From positions 1 to 64,000 of the forward strand of contig NZ_JAGIQA010000024.1 of the NCBI RefSeq assembly GCF_017814975.1: a stretch of 64,000 nt of DNA, read 5' to 3'. Under the pieces are notes generated by a model, which saw nothing but the letters and a program-made list of their open reading frames with translations, had not been told where the DNA came from and did not search any database. Below, one piece after another: positions 16,887 to 25,647 of the stretch. Each line of letters opens with the position of its first letter. Position 1 is the stretch's first letter. A program made the translations under genes and the position numbers. This stretch comes from Cupriavidus consociatus (lineage in GTDB: Bacteria > Pseudomonadota > Gammaproteobacteria > Burkholderiales > Burkholderiaceae).

Positions 16887-16914
16887 GCCACCCCTTGACG
16901 CTGGCGGCGGCGTT

Positions 16915-17820
16915 TCAGCGCCGCGCCGGCGCCTTGCCGCCGCGGTAGAACGCCTGCAGGCTTTCGATCATCGCCGCCGCGGCCGCGGAGTCGCTGCGGT
17001 CCTTCATCCGCACCAGGCAGATATCGCGCACCAGTGACGGCAGCTGCAGCGGCCGGATCGCCAGGCCCTCGCGCCGGAACTGGAACAGCGCCAGCGACGG
17101 CACCGCGCTGATGCCGAGTCCTGCCTGCACCAGCGCCGCCACGGTTGCCAGGTGCTCCACCTCCATCACGCTGTGCAGCCGCAACGGATGCAGCGCCGCG
17201 TCGAGATGCTGGCGCACGCTGGTCGTGCGCGACAGCTGGATAAACGGCTCGCCCGCCAGGGCTGACGGCGCGATGCGGCGCTTGCGCGCGAGCGGATGAC
17301 CGGCCGGGCATACCAGGTGGAAGGTGTCGCGCACCAGCGGCTCGACGCGCAGGTCGTCATCCTGCGCCGGCGCGGGTGCCAGCGCAAAGTCGGCGCGGCC
17401 CTGCCGGACCAGTTCGATGCAGCCATCGGCGAGCTGATCGAAGAGCTCCAGCACGATGCCCGGGTAGCTTGCGCGGAACTGTGCCAGCAGCGGCGGCAGG
17501 TCGCCGCCCGCCAGCGACGGCAGGGCGGCGATCGACACGCGGCCCTTGCGCCGCTCGGCGTGCGCGCGCAGGTCTTCGAACGCCGCTTCGAAATCCGCCA
17601 GCAGCCGCCGCGCGGTCTGTTCAAAGCGCACGCCGTCAGTGCTCAGCTCCACGTGGCGCGTGGTGCGCTCGAAGAGGCGGCTGCCCGCCTGCTCCTCCAG
17701 TGTCTGCACCAGCGCGCTGAATGCCGACTGCGACAGGTGGCAGGCGCGCGCCGCGCGGGTGAAGTTGCGGTAGGTCGCCAGTGCCACGAAGGCGCGCAAG
17801 TGCTTGACCGAGAGGTTCAT
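16915..17820 (-). CDS. LysR-family transcriptional regulator
   Basis: A 301-residue LysR protein: N-terminal helix-turn-helix (LRAFVALATYRNFTRAARAC, SQSAFSALVQTLEEQAGSRL) and a PBP2-like effector domain from about residue 92 (GRVSIAALPSLAGGDLPPLL). It is divergent from the AtuA-like/Bug operon beginning at 17935. The 114-bp gap between the start codons is AT-rich and contains GATTA-N7-TAATC (17852-17868), a LysR-type operator shape. Control of that operon in response to its substrate is the likely role. Confidence 0.85.
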   Translation of the reverse strand: MNLSVKHLRAFVALATYRNFTRAARACHLSQSAFSALVQTLEEQAGSRLFERTTRHVELSTDGVRFEQTARRLLADFEAAFEDLRAHAERRKGRVSIAALPSLAGGDLPPLLAQFRASYPGIVLELFDQLADGCIELVRQGRADFALAPAPAQDDDLRVEPLVRDTFHLVCPAGHPLARKRRIAPSALAGEPFIQLSRTTSVRQHLDAALHPLRLHSVMEVEHLATVAALVQAGLGISAVPSLALFQFRREGLAIRPLQLPSLVRDICLVRMKDRSDSAAAAAMIESLQAFYRGGKAPARR

Positions 17821-17851
17821 CGACAGCTTTTATTTATCCAGCAAGTCGATA

Positions 17852-17868
17852 GATTAATCCAAATAATC
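17852..17868. promoter_or_regulatory. LysR-type operator candidate
   Basis: GATTA-ATCCAAA-TAATC, a perfect five-base inverted repeat with a 7-bp centre, in the AT-rich gap between a LysR gene and its divergent target operon. Position and symmetry fit LysR binding; not tested. Confidence 0.45.
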
Positions 17869-17934
17869 CGTTTTTTGGCTGACCGGGCGCGGCCTAGAAT
17901 GGCTTCGACACAGCCATCAACCTTGCCTCCGACC

Positions 17935-19296
17935 ATGAATGCTCCCTTGCTCATCGGCTCCGGCGCCGGCTTCTCGGGCGACCGTACCGACGCCGCATTG
18001 CCGGTGGTGCGCACGCTGATCGCCGCCGGCCAGCCCGCGGCGCTGATCTTCGAGACACTGGCAGAACGCACGCTGGCGCTGGCGCAACTGGCGCGGCGCA
18101 ACGATCCCGCGCACGGCTACGAACCGCTGCTCGATGCGCTGCTGGCGCCGGTGCTCGGCTTGTGCCTGCAACATGGCATTGCCATCGTCGGCAACTTTGG
18201 TGCGGCCAATCCGCAGGCGGCAGCGCGGCGCGTGCTGCAACTGGCGGGCGAACTCGGCCTGCCTGCGCCGCGCGTGGCGGTGGTGGAGGGCGATGATCTC
18301 TCGCACGATGCCGGCCGCTCGCTGCTGCAGGGCATCCTTGGCGATGCCTTCGACGCCGGCCGCTTTGTCTGCGCCAATGCCTATATCGGCGCGCAAGGCA
18401 TCGCCGCGGCGCTGGCCGGCGGCGCCCAGGTCGTGGTGTGCGGCCGCGTCGCCGACCCGGCGCTGGCGGTGGGGCCGGCGATGGCGCATCACGGCTGGTC
18501 GTGGGACGACTGGGACCGGCTCGCCGCCGCCACCATGGCCGGCCACCTGCTCGAATGCGGGGCCCAGGTCACCGGCGGCTACTTTGCCGATCCCGGCATG
18601 AAGGACGTACCCGACGTCCACGCGCTGGGTTTCCCGATCGCGCAGCTCGCCGGCGACGGCAGCATCGAGATATTCAAGGCAGCCAATACCGGCGGCTGCG
18701 TAGACCTGCGCACGGTCAAGGAGCAATTGCTGTACGAAGTCCACGATCCGTCCGCATACCTGACCCCTGACGTCGTGGCCGACATCAGCGCCGTCACCGT
18801 CACGCAGATCGGCCCCGACCGCGTGGCGGTGCGCAACGTGCGCGGCCACGCACAGCCGGCGCAGCTCAAGGCCAATGTGTTCAGCCATGGAGGCTGGCTG
18901 GCCGAAGGCGAGATCTCCTATGCCGGCCCGAACGCAGCCGCGCGCGCGCGCCTGGCGGCCGACATCCTGCGCCGGCGCATGCAGATGCTGGGCCATGACG
19001 TGCCGATCCGCTTCGACCTGATCGGCGTGCTCAGCGTATTCGCCGATGACGCCGGCACGATGCTCGCCCGACGCCAGCCGCACGAGGCCGAAGCGCAGGA
19101 CGTGCGCCTGCGCGCGGCGCTGGCGCATGACGATGCTGCGGTGGCGCAGGCGCTGCTGCGCGAGGTCAACGCGCTCTACACCTGCGGCCCCGCCGGCGGC
19201 GGCGGCGTGCGCACGGGACAGCGCGCGCGCCTGAATGCCGTGTCGTGCCTGGTGCCGCGCGAAGCCGTCACCGCCACGCATCGCTTCATCGCCTGA
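17935..19296 (+). CDS. AtuA-like protein (DUF1446 family)
   Basis: A 453-residue cytosolic protein of the AtuA/DUF1446 family. It opens with PLLIGSGAGFSGDRTDAALP and contains the family segments IVGNFGAANPQAAARRVLQL, GAQVVVCGRVADPALAVGP and NTGGCVDLRTVKEQLLYEV. AtuA belongs to acyclic terpene (citronellol) breakdown in Pseudomonas, but many DUF1446 members sit in unrelated acid-catabolic clusters and the reaction is not established. Start at 17935 is my choice; an in-frame ATG at 17899 would add 12 residues, and neither has a strong ribosome-binding site. The next gene encodes what is often the C-terminal domain of longer family members, so this is a split two-gene form. Confidence 0.8.
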   Translation: MNAPLLIGSGAGFSGDRTDAALPVVRTLIAAGQPAALIFETLAERTLALAQLARRNDPAHGYEPLLDALLAPVLGLCLQHGIAIVGNFGAANPQAAARRVLQLAGELGLPAPRVAVVEGDDLSHDAGRSLLQGILGDAFDAGRFVCANAYIGAQGIAAALAGGAQVVVCGRVADPALAVGPAMAHHGWSWDDWDRLAAATMAGHLLECGAQVTGGYFADPGMKDVPDVHALGFPIAQLAGDGSIEIFKAANTGGCVDLRTVKEQLLYEVHDPSAYLTPDVVADISAVTVTQIGPDRVAVRNVRGHAQPAQLKANVFSHGGWLAEGEISYAGPNAAARARLAADILRRRMQMLGHDVPIRFDLIGVLSVFADDAGTMLARRQPHEAEAQDVRLRAALAHDDAAVAQALLREVNALYTCGPAGGGGVRTGQRARLNAVSCLVPREAVTATHRFIA

Positions 19297-19307
19297 GGAC
19301 GACCCCC

Positions 19308-19661
19308 ATGACCACGATCGATACCACCACCGCGCTCTACCGGTTCGCCCACGGCCGCACCGGCGACAAGGGCGACCGCTCCAACATCAGCGTGATCGCC
19401 TACGATGCGCGTGACTATGAACACCTGGTTGCCCACGTGACCGAGGACGCCGTGCGCGCGCTGTTCTGCGAGCGCCGGCCCAGCGCCGTGACGCGCTACC
19501 TGGTGCCGTCGCTGCACGCCATGAACTTCGTCATCGACGGCGTGCTCGACGGCGGCGTCAATGACGCGCTCAACCTCGACACCCACGGCAAGGCGCTGTC
19601 GTTCCGCCTGCTGCAGCTGCAGATCCCGCTGCCGCCTCGGCTGGTGCCGGCAGCACCCTGA
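19308..19661 (+). CDS. AtuA C-terminal (ferredoxin-fold-like) domain protein
   Basis: A 117-residue protein with the hallmark RFAHGRTGDKGDRSNISVIAY, which in long AtuA-family proteins forms the C-terminal domain. Here it is a separate gene 11 bp after the AtuA-like gene, so the two products probably form one complex. No enzyme residues can be assigned with certainty. GAGGACGACCCCC precedes the ATG. The Bug gene follows after 35 bp, placing all three in one operon governed by the divergent LysR. Confidence 0.8.
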   Translation: MTTIDTTTALYRFAHGRTGDKGDRSNISVIAYDARDYEHLVAHVTEDAVRALFCERRPSAVTRYLVPSLHAMNFVIDGVLDGGVNDALNLDTHGKALSFRLLQLQIPLPPRLVPAAP

Positions 19662-19696
19662 ATCCGCACCAACAACGATTTCGACAGGAGACAACG

Positions 19697-20665
19697 ATGC
19701 ACCGATTCCTCAAGCCACTGGCCGCCGTCGCGCTGTGCGCACTGGTCCTGCCCGCCGGACAGGCGTGGGCCGAATTCCCCGACAAGCCGATCCGCTTCGT
19801 GGTGCCGTTTGCCGCGGGCAGCGCCACCGACCAGCTCGCGCGGGCCATTGGCCAGGCCATCACGCTGGACAGCAAGGTCACCGTGGTGGTCGACAACAAG
19901 CCCGGCGCCAACGGCTTTATCGCGGCGTCTGACGTCGCCAAGGCGGCGCCCGACGGCTACACCGTGCTGATCAGCACCAACACCACGCATGCGGCCAACG
20001 AGCACCTGTTCAGGAAGCTGCCCTACGACCCGGTCAAGGATTATGCGCCGGTGACCGCGCTCGGCCGCGGGGGCCAGATCATGGTGGTCAATCCGCAAGT
20101 GCCGGCCAAGACCGTGGGCGAGTTCATCGCGCTGGCAAAGAAGCAACCGGGCAAGCTCAGCTTCGGCAGCGGCAGCTCGTCGTCGCGCATCGCCGGCGAG
20201 CTGTTCCAGCAGATGGCGCACGTCGAGCTTCTGCACGTGCCGTACAAGAGCAATCCGCTGGCGATCACTGACCTGCTCGGCAACCAGATCCAGATGATGA
20301 TCACCGATACCGCCACGGGCCTGCCGCAGGTCAAGAGCGGCAAGCTGCGCGCGCTTGGCGTATCGGGCAAGGCGCGCTCGCCGCTGGCGCCTGACGTGCC
20401 GACCATCGACGAGGCCGGCGTCAAGGGCTACGAGATGAGCTACTGGTTTGCGGCGTATGCGCCGGCCGGTACGCCGCAGCCGGTGGTGGCCAGACTGAAC
20501 GCGCTGATGGTGAAGGCCGCGCGCAGCGACGCCGCGGCCAGCTTCTACCAGTCGACAGGCACCGAAGTGTTTACCAGCACGCCCGCCGAGCTCGCGAAAT
20601 TCCAGGCGCAGGAGTCTGGCAAATGGGGCCGCATCATCAAGGCCGCGAATATCCAGCCTGAATGA
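19697..20665 (+). CDS. Bug-family solute-binding protein
   Basis: A 322-residue periplasmic binding protein. The signal peptide ends near QAWA (residue 25). The mature protein begins EFPDKPIRFVVPFAAGSATDQLAR and shows the Bug features VVDNKPGANGFIAASDVAKA and HVPYKSNPLAITDLLG. It should capture a carboxylate in the periplasm; no TctAB permease is encoded nearby. It ends the LysR-controlled AtuA-like operon and is followed by a strong terminator. AGGAG lies 7 bases ahead of the ATG. Confidence 0.9.
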   Translation: MHRFLKPLAAVALCALVLPAGQAWAEFPDKPIRFVVPFAAGSATDQLARAIGQAITLDSKVTVVVDNKPGANGFIAASDVAKAAPDGYTVLISTNTTHAANEHLFRKLPYDPVKDYAPVTALGRGGQIMVVNPQVPAKTVGEFIALAKKQPGKLSFGSGSSSSRIAGELFQQMAHVELLHVPYKSNPLAITDLLGNQIQMMITDTATGLPQVKSGKLRALGVSGKARSPLAPDVPTIDEAGVKGYEMSYWFAAYAPAGTPQPVVARLNALMVKAARSDAAASFYQSTGTEVFTSTPAELAKFQAQESGKWGRIIKAANIQPE

Positions 20666-20695
20666 CGACGACTCGCTGCAAGCTCGCATGAATGG

Positions 20696-20723
20696 AAAAC
20701 GGGGCCGCGTGGCCCCGTTTTTT
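20696..20723 (+). terminator. Rho-independent terminator
   Basis: AACGGGGCC-GCGT-GGCCCCGTT followed by a T run, 30 bp after the Bug gene's stop. A textbook intrinsic terminator closing the AtuA-like operon. Confidence 0.9.
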
Positions 20724-20768
20724 ACGCAGAAGTAGGTACGCTCTGGTCGGGCGTACCCATTTCTGCGT
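20724..20768. repeat. Inverted pair of the GCGTACCCATTTCTGCGT element
   Basis: The 18-bp element occurs forward at 20751-20768 and reversed, with two differences, at 20724-20741. A 9-bp spacer separates the arms, giving a near-perfect hairpin directly after the terminator. The same element recurs at 16869, 22298, 27784, 27907, 28031 and 28156 in this window. Confidence 0.75.
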
Positions 20769-20913
20769 GGCTGTTTCCTGTGTCGTTCCGTGTTGTTCCG
20801 CGTTGTTCATTGCCGCGGTCCTTGGCGTCCTGCGTGCTTTTCCGGTGAGGCGACATCCGGCTTAACATACGCCTTTGTTTTCCTCGACAACAACCAACAA
20901 CAAGGAACCAGAC

Positions 20914-21957
20914 ATGAAGCTGCAGTCCGCCGCGCACCACGCCATCGCCCGACCTGGCCACGCCATGCACAAGGCGCTGCGCCTGCCTGCCCTGGTGCTG
21001 GCCGCCTCGATGGCAACCGCCCTGCTGCCAGCCACCACCGGCACCGCCCATGCCGCCGCGGCGCAACAGAAGACGCAGGTGCCGGGCTACTACCGCATGA
21101 TGATCGGCCAGCTGGAAGTCACCGCGCTGTACGACGGCTACATCGACCTCGACCCGAAGATCCTCAAGTACACCAGCGCTCGCGAAGTGCAAAGCCTGCT
21201 GGCACGGATGTTCGTCGAGTCGACGCCGGGCATGCAGACCGCGGTCAACGCCTACCTGGTCAATACGGGCAGCAGCCTGGTGCTGGTCGATACCGGCGCG
21301 GCGGCATGCTTCGGCCCCACGCTCGGGCGCATCGGCGACAACCTGCGCGCGGCGGGCTATGCGCCGGAGCAGGTCGACGCCGTGCTGCTGACGCACCTGC
21401 ATGGCGACCATGCCTGCGGCCTCGCCGTGAACGGGCAGCCGGCCTTTCCCAACGCCACGGTCCATGTCGACAAGGCCGACGCCGACTACTGGCTCAACGA
21501 AGCCAATGCCGCCGCGGCGCCGAAGGAAGCACAGAGGCTGTTCGCGATGGCACGCGCCGCGGTCGCGCCGTACCAGGCGGCGAACCGGTTCCGTACCTTC
21601 AACGGCGGCAATGGTGCCGAACCGATCCCGGGCGTGCGGGCGCTGCCCGCCTATGGGCATACGCCGGGCCACAGTGGCTACCTGTTCACCTCGGGCAAGG
21701 ACAGCCTGCTGCTGTGGGGCGACATCGTCCACAGCCATGCGGTCCAGTTCCGCCGTCCGCAGGTGGCGATCGAGTTCGATACCGACAGCCACGCCGCGGT
21801 GATCACGCGCAAGCGCATCCTGGCCGATGCGGCGAGGGGAAAGCTGTGGGTGGGCGGCGCGCACCTGCCGTTCCCCGGGCTGGGCCATGTGCGCCGCGAC
21901 ACGGCCGGCTATACCTGGGTGCCGGCAGAGTACGGCCCGATCCGCGCGGATCGATAG
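20914..21957 (+). CDS. Secreted metallo-beta-lactamase-fold hydrolase
   Basis: A 347-residue protein with a long export signal (to about AHAAAAQ, residue 50) and a complete metallo-beta-lactamase core. THLHGDHACGL is near residues 159-169, with further metal ligands in AYGHTPGHSGYL and WGDIVHSHAVQF. It is a periplasmic or secreted zinc hydrolase of the quorum-quenching/arylsulfatase-like branch. The substrate cannot be deduced; a true beta-lactam role is unlikely because these families are broad. Start at 20914 follows AAGGAACC. It is probably monocistronic, with an F420-reductase-like gene 92 bp downstream. Confidence 0.85.
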   Translation: MKLQSAAHHAIARPGHAMHKALRLPALVLAASMATALLPATTGTAHAAAAQQKTQVPGYYRMMIGQLEVTALYDGYIDLDPKILKYTSAREVQSLLARMFVESTPGMQTAVNAYLVNTGSSLVLVDTGAAACFGPTLGRIGDNLRAAGYAPEQVDAVLLTHLHGDHACGLAVNGQPAFPNATVHVDKADADYWLNEANAAAAPKEAQRLFAMARAAVAPYQAANRFRTFNGGNGAEPIPGVRALPAYGHTPGHSGYLFTSGKDSLLLWGDIVHSHAVQFRRPQVAIEFDTDSHAAVITRKRILADAARGKLWVGGAHLPFPGLGHVRRDTAGYTWVPAEYGPIRADR

Positions 21958-22049
21958 GCCGGAGCGCACGCCGCGTTTTTTCGCCTAGAGTCATGCCATG
22001 GGCCCGCGCCGGACCGGCGCGAGCCACCGTCCCTTGCCGGAGGCGCGCC

Positions 22050-22802
22050 ATGGCAACCCCTGCATCCCCGATTGATCCCAAACGGCGCCTGTTGTTGGGC
22101 GCCGCTGCCTGCGCTGCACTCGCCGCCAGCCTGCCGCGCGCTGCGCGGTCACAGGCCGCCGGCCGCAATGCCGCGGCGCAGCCCATCGGCGTGATCGGCG
22201 CAGGCCGCATCGGCGGCACCATCGGCGGGCTGTGGGTCAAGGCCGGACACCCCGTACTGTTCTCCTCGCGCCATCCCGAAGCCCTCAAGCCGATGGTCGC
22301 AGAAATGGGTACGCTTGCCCGGGCCGGCACCGTGGCCGAGGCCATCGCCTTCTCCGATGTGCTGTTCCTCGCCACGCCCTACGGCGCCCTGCCGCAGCTC
22401 AGCCGCGACCACGCCGACGCGTGGCGGGGCAAGATCGTGCTCGACGCCACCAACGCCTTCGACCAGCGCGACGGCCCGATCGCCGAAGAGGCCAGGCGCG
22501 ACGGCATCGGCCTGACCACGGCGCGCTACCTGCGCGGCGCGCGCGTGGTGCGGGCGTTCAACTTCATGGGGGCGGCGCAGTTCGCCAGCGAGCACCACCG
22601 GCAAGGCGGGCTGGTCGCGGTGCCGATCGCTGGCGACGACAAGGCTGCGCTGGACGTGGCGGCGCAACTGGTGCGGGATGCGGGCTTCGAGCCGGTGGTG
22701 GTGGGTCCGCTGTCCAGCGCTGACCGCTTTGCGCCGGGCGGGCCGCTGTTCAGGCAGGTTGGTACGGCCGAGGAATTCCGGCGCAAGATGAGCGCGCCGT
22801 AA
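22050..22802 (+). CDS. Exported NADP(F420)-oxidoreductase-like protein
   Basis: A 250-residue protein with a twin-arginine-style N-terminus (DPKRRLLLGAAACAALAASLP). A Rossmann domain of the NADPH-dependent F420 reductase family follows (IGVIGAGRIGGTIGGLWVKAGH, then SSRHPEALKP and LATPYGALPQLS). Relatives are typically cytoplasmic; the leader implies export of a folded, cofactor-loaded enzyme. Proteobacteria mostly lack F420, so NADP is the likelier partner. The ATG at 22050 follows CCGGAGG. Codons at 22298-22314 coincide exactly with the reverse of the dispersed 18-bp element, suggesting that the repeat was inserted into, or captured by, the gene. Confidence 0.8.
   Translation: MATPASPIDPKRRLLLGAAACAALAASLPRAARSQAAGRNAAAQPIGVIGAGRIGGTIGGLWVKAGHPVLFSSRHPEALKPMVAEMGTLARAGTVAEAIAFSDVLFLATPYGALPQLSRDHADAWRGKIVLDATNAFDQRDGPIAEEARRDGIGLTTARYLRGARVVRAFNFMGAAQFASEHHRQGGLVAVPIAGDDKAALDVAAQLVRDAGFEPVVVGPLSSADRFAPGGPLFRQVGTAEEFRRKMSAP
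22298..22314 (-). repeat. Dispersed element embedded in a coding region
   Basis: CGCAGAAATGGGTACGC, the exact reverse of GCGTACCCATTTCTGCG, read as part of VAEMGTLA in the oxidoreductase gene. A 17-base exact match to an intergenic repeat is unlikely by chance. Confidence 0.6.
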
Positions 22803-22857
22803 AGCGCGCAAGCGAGGGTCAGTCAGGGGGGCGGAGCAGGCCGGCTGTCGCGCCGCC

Positions 22858-23247
22858 TCAGGGACGGCGCCGCTCCATCGCCACCATCGACGGCGTAAAA
22901 CCGAGCTGGCCGAAGAACGCCGCTTCGGAAGAGCGCGCCGCGCGCAGCACCCAGGTGATATCGGGATCGTTGCCCATCACGTATCGCACCAGCGCGCGGC
23001 CGATGCCGCGCCGGCGCTGGCTCGGGGCCACCGCAACCATCGACAGGAAGCCGTCGGAGACGTCGTCGCACAGGGCCCGGGCGAAGCCGACGATCTCCCC
23101 GTCTTCCACCGCCACGGCCACGCGCTGGGAATTGGCCACCAGCCGTGCGAACTTGTCGGGCCCGCCTATCCGGTTGGACCAGCCATTGGCGATCAGTAGT
23201 TGTCTGGCTGCCTCGATGTCCCCGGGCAACAGGTTACGGATTTCCAT
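22858..23247 (-). CDS. GNAT-family N-acetyltransferase
   Basis: A 129-residue acetyltransferase with the acetyl-CoA loop QRRRGIGRALVRYVM (motif A, near residues 75-90) and the preceding strand GFLSMVAVAP. It transfers an acetyl group to an amine on an unknown small molecule or protein. The start at 23247 (MEIRNLLPGD) is preceded by GGGAGAG; a longer frame to 23325 is not supported. It is single, convergent to the oxidoreductase gene and divergent from amn. Confidence 0.85.
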   Translation of the reverse strand: MEIRNLLPGDIEAARQLLIANGWSNRIGGPDKFARLVANSQRVAVAVEDGEIVGFARALCDDVSDGFLSMVAVAPSQRRRGIGRALVRYVMGNDPDITWVLRAARSSEAAFFGQLGFTPSMVAMERRRP

Positions 23248-23444
23248 TGGCGGCTCTCCCAGTAAAGCATGTACGGCCCCTCGCCGCCCCTTGCCACCAG
23301 GGGCGCCGCGAGTCGAGAACGGCACGGGAACCCGCGCCGCACAATTGGCGGAGTGTAGCGAGCGGGCGCGGGCGCGTCAATTTGGCTTCCGGCGGGGTGG
23401 GGGTGCTGCTCACGCCAGCGCGCGGGCGGGGTATCATGGCCTGC

Positions 23445-24923
23445 ATGAATGCCCCCGTCTTCTCCTCAGCCCATCCGGCCGACCAGCTCGCCGAATTTCC
23501 TGACGCAGATGCGGCGCTGGCGCGCATCCGCGAGATCTACGACGCCTCGGTCGGCGCGGTGCGCGCGCGCTTCGATGCATTCGCCAGCGGCAAGCCGCTG
23601 CCCTCGGCCGCGCACGCCTGCTATCCGTACCTCGGGATCTCGGTCAACATCGAGACCATGGTCACCGACAGTCGTCCCTCCTGGGGCACGGTGGCCTATC
23701 CCGGGGTGTACGGCACCACGGTGACCCGCCCGGACCTGCTGGCGGACTACTACCGCGACCAGATCGAACGTCTGATGCGCTACCACCGCGTCCCGGTGGT
23801 CGTTGGGCTGAGCCGGCGCCCGATCCCGCTGCCGTTCGTGATCGAGGCCTCGACCACCGACATCAGCTACACCCAGGCGCGCGAGCTGGAGGCCTCGTTC
23901 GTGCTGCCCGAGCTCAGCCGCATCGATGACGGCATCGCCAACGGCACCTACGAGCCGATTCCTGGCGAGGCCTGGCCGCTGTCGCTGTTCTCCGCCGAGC
24001 GCGTGGACCTGGCGCTGCAGCGGCTGTACCACTACACCGGCACGGCGCCGCAGCATTTCCAGCGCTTCGTGCTGTTCACCAATTACCAGCGCTACGTCGA
24101 TGAATTCGTCGCGCTGGGCCGTGCGCTGATGAGCAGCAGCGACGGCGGCGGCTACACCCGCTTCGTCGAGCCTGGTGACGTGGGGCAGGACCTCGGCGGC
24201 GCCGAGCCCGAAGACGCGACCCGTCCGCGCGCGCTGCCGCAGATGCCGGCTTACCACCTGGTGCGCGAAGACAAGCTGGGCGTGACGCTGGTGAACATCG
24301 GCGTGGGCCCGTCCAACGCCAAGACCATGACCGACCATCTTGCCGTGCTGCGCCCGCATTGCTGGCTGATGGTCGGCCACTGCGGCGGCCTGCGCCGCTC
24401 GCAGCAACTGGGCGACTACGTGCTGGCACACGCCTACGTGCGCGACGACCACGTGCTCGACCACGACCTGCCGCCGTGGGTGCCGGTGCCGCCGATCGCC
24501 GAGATCCAGGTGGCGCTGCAGGAAGCGGTGGCGCGTGTCACCGGCCTGTCCGGCAACGAGATGAAGACGCGCATGCGCACCGGTACCGTGGTCTCCACCG
24601 ACGACCGCAACTGGGAGCTGAAGTCCAAGTCGCTGTACGCGCGCTTCAACCAGTCGCGCGCCATCGCCATCGATATGGAAAGCGCCGCGGTGGCCGCCAA
24701 CGGCTTCCGCCTGCGCGTGCCCTACGGCACGCTGCTGTGCGTCTCGGACAAGCCGCTGCACGGCGAGCTCAAGCTGCGCGGCATGGCCAATGCGTTCTAC
24801 CGGCAGCGCGTCAGCCAGCATATGACCATCGGGCTGGAGGCAATCCGCATCCTGCGCGAAAACGGTGTCGAGCAGCTGCATTCGCGCAAGCTGCGCAGCT
24901 TCGACGAGCCGGCGTTCCGCTAG
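23445..24923 (+). CDS. amn: AMP nucleosidase
   Basis: A 492-residue AMP nucleosidase, which cleaves AMP to adenine and ribose 5-phosphate. It has the N-terminal Amn-specific domain (YPYLGISVNIETMVTDSRPSW) and a C-terminal nucleoside-phosphorylase domain with the purine-site glutamate in IAIDMESAAVAANG. The length is close to E. coli Amn (484). The in-frame ATG at 23436 (MACM) is an equal candidate start. It controls adenylate pools, mainly under phosphate or energy stress. A two-way terminator lies between it and convergent ompW. Confidence 0.92.
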   Translation: MNAPVFSSAHPADQLAEFPDADAALARIREIYDASVGAVRARFDAFASGKPLPSAAHACYPYLGISVNIETMVTDSRPSWGTVAYPGVYGTTVTRPDLLADYYRDQIERLMRYHRVPVVVGLSRRPIPLPFVIEASTTDISYTQARELEASFVLPELSRIDDGIANGTYEPIPGEAWPLSLFSAERVDLALQRLYHYTGTAPQHFQRFVLFTNYQRYVDEFVALGRALMSSSDGGGYTRFVEPGDVGQDLGGAEPEDATRPRALPQMPAYHLVREDKLGVTLVNIGVGPSNAKTMTDHLAVLRPHCWLMVGHCGGLRRSQQLGDYVLAHAYVRDDHVLDHDLPPWVPVPPIAEIQVALQEAVARVTGLSGNEMKTRMRTGTVVSTDDRNWELKSKSLYARFNQSRAIAIDMESAAVAANGFRLRVPYGTLLCVSDKPLHGELKLRGMANAFYRQRVSQHMTIGLEAIRILRENGVEQLHSRKLRSFDEPAFR

Positions 24924-24948
24924 TCCGCGGCGTTCCGTCGCGCCAAGG

Positions 24949-24984
24949 AAAAAGGCCGGCGCCCGATGGCGCCGGCCTTTTTTT
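24949..24984. terminator. Bidirectional terminator between amn and ompW
   Basis: AAAGGCCGGCGCC-CGAT-GGCGCCGGCCTTT, a 13-bp perfect stem with A and T runs on both sides, between two convergent genes. It can end transcription from either direction. Confidence 0.92.
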
Positions 24985-25002
24985 CATGGCGAACCGCCAG
25001 TA

Positions 25003-25647
25003 TCAAAAACGATAGCCCACGCCCATGCTGAACACCCACGGGTCCAGGCTGACCTGCGACACCTTGACGTCGCCGGCCTTGACGTCGCTCCGCAGCCACA
25101 TCTTCTTGATATCGGCGTTCAGGAACCAGTTTTTGGTCAGCTTGTAGTCCATGCCGATCTGCAGCGCCGGGCCCACGCTCCAGCTGTCGAGCTGCAGCGT
25201 GTCATTCGCAATGTTTTCGCCATAGATGCGGGTGAAGTTCAGGCCGGCGCCGATATACGGGCGGAACGTGCCGTTCGGAATCAGGTGGTACTGGAACAGC
25301 AGCGTCGGCGGCAGGTGCTTGAAGGTGCCGATCTTGTTGCCGTCGAGATAGACGTTCTGCTTCTGCGGCACGGTCAGCACCAGCTCGGCGGCAAAGTTCG
25401 GCGTGAAGAAATAGGTGACGTCGAGCTCGGGGATCCATTTGTTGTTGACCGTGATGCGGTTCGAGGCGCCCACGCCGCCGACCGGATCGGAGCTTTTGCT
25501 CATGTCGAGATAGGTGCCGCGCAGGCGCACCATCCAGTTGCCCTGGCCGTCGTCGGCGGCCAGGGCGGGCGCGGCAAAGGCGCCAAGCATGGCGCCGGCG
25601 GCGATGGCGGAGCAGGTGACCCGGGTACGGAGAGAGAGCTTGTTCAT
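25003..25647 (-). CDS. ompW: OmpW-family outer-membrane protein
   Basis: A 214-residue eight-strand beta-barrel protein. The signal peptide ends at APALA (about residue 30). The mature part opens with GNWMVRLRGTYLDM and shows ELDVTYFFTPNFAAELVLTV, LPPTLLFQYHL and the C-terminal GVGYRF that outer-membrane insertion requires. OmpW forms a narrow channel for hydrophobic small molecules. The start at 25647 (MNKLSLRTR) coincides with the signal sequence. It is a single gene with a long, otherwise empty upstream region. Confidence 0.92.
   Translation of the reverse strand: MNKLSLRTRVTCSAIAAGAMLGAFAAPALAADDGQGNWMVRLRGTYLDMSKSSDPVGGVGASNRITVNNKWIPELDVTYFFTPNFAAELVLTVPQKQNVYLDGNKIGTFKHLPPTLLFQYHLIPNGTFRPYIGAGLNFTRIYGENIANDTLQLDSWSVGPALQIGMDYKLTKNWFLNADIKKMWLRSDVKAGDVKVSQVSLDPWVFSMGVGYRF

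Noticed and set aside
17296..17934. Upstream extension of the AtuA-like frame antisense to the LysR gene
   Set aside because: The extension reads the complement of a certain LysR gene; family similarity begins at 17935.
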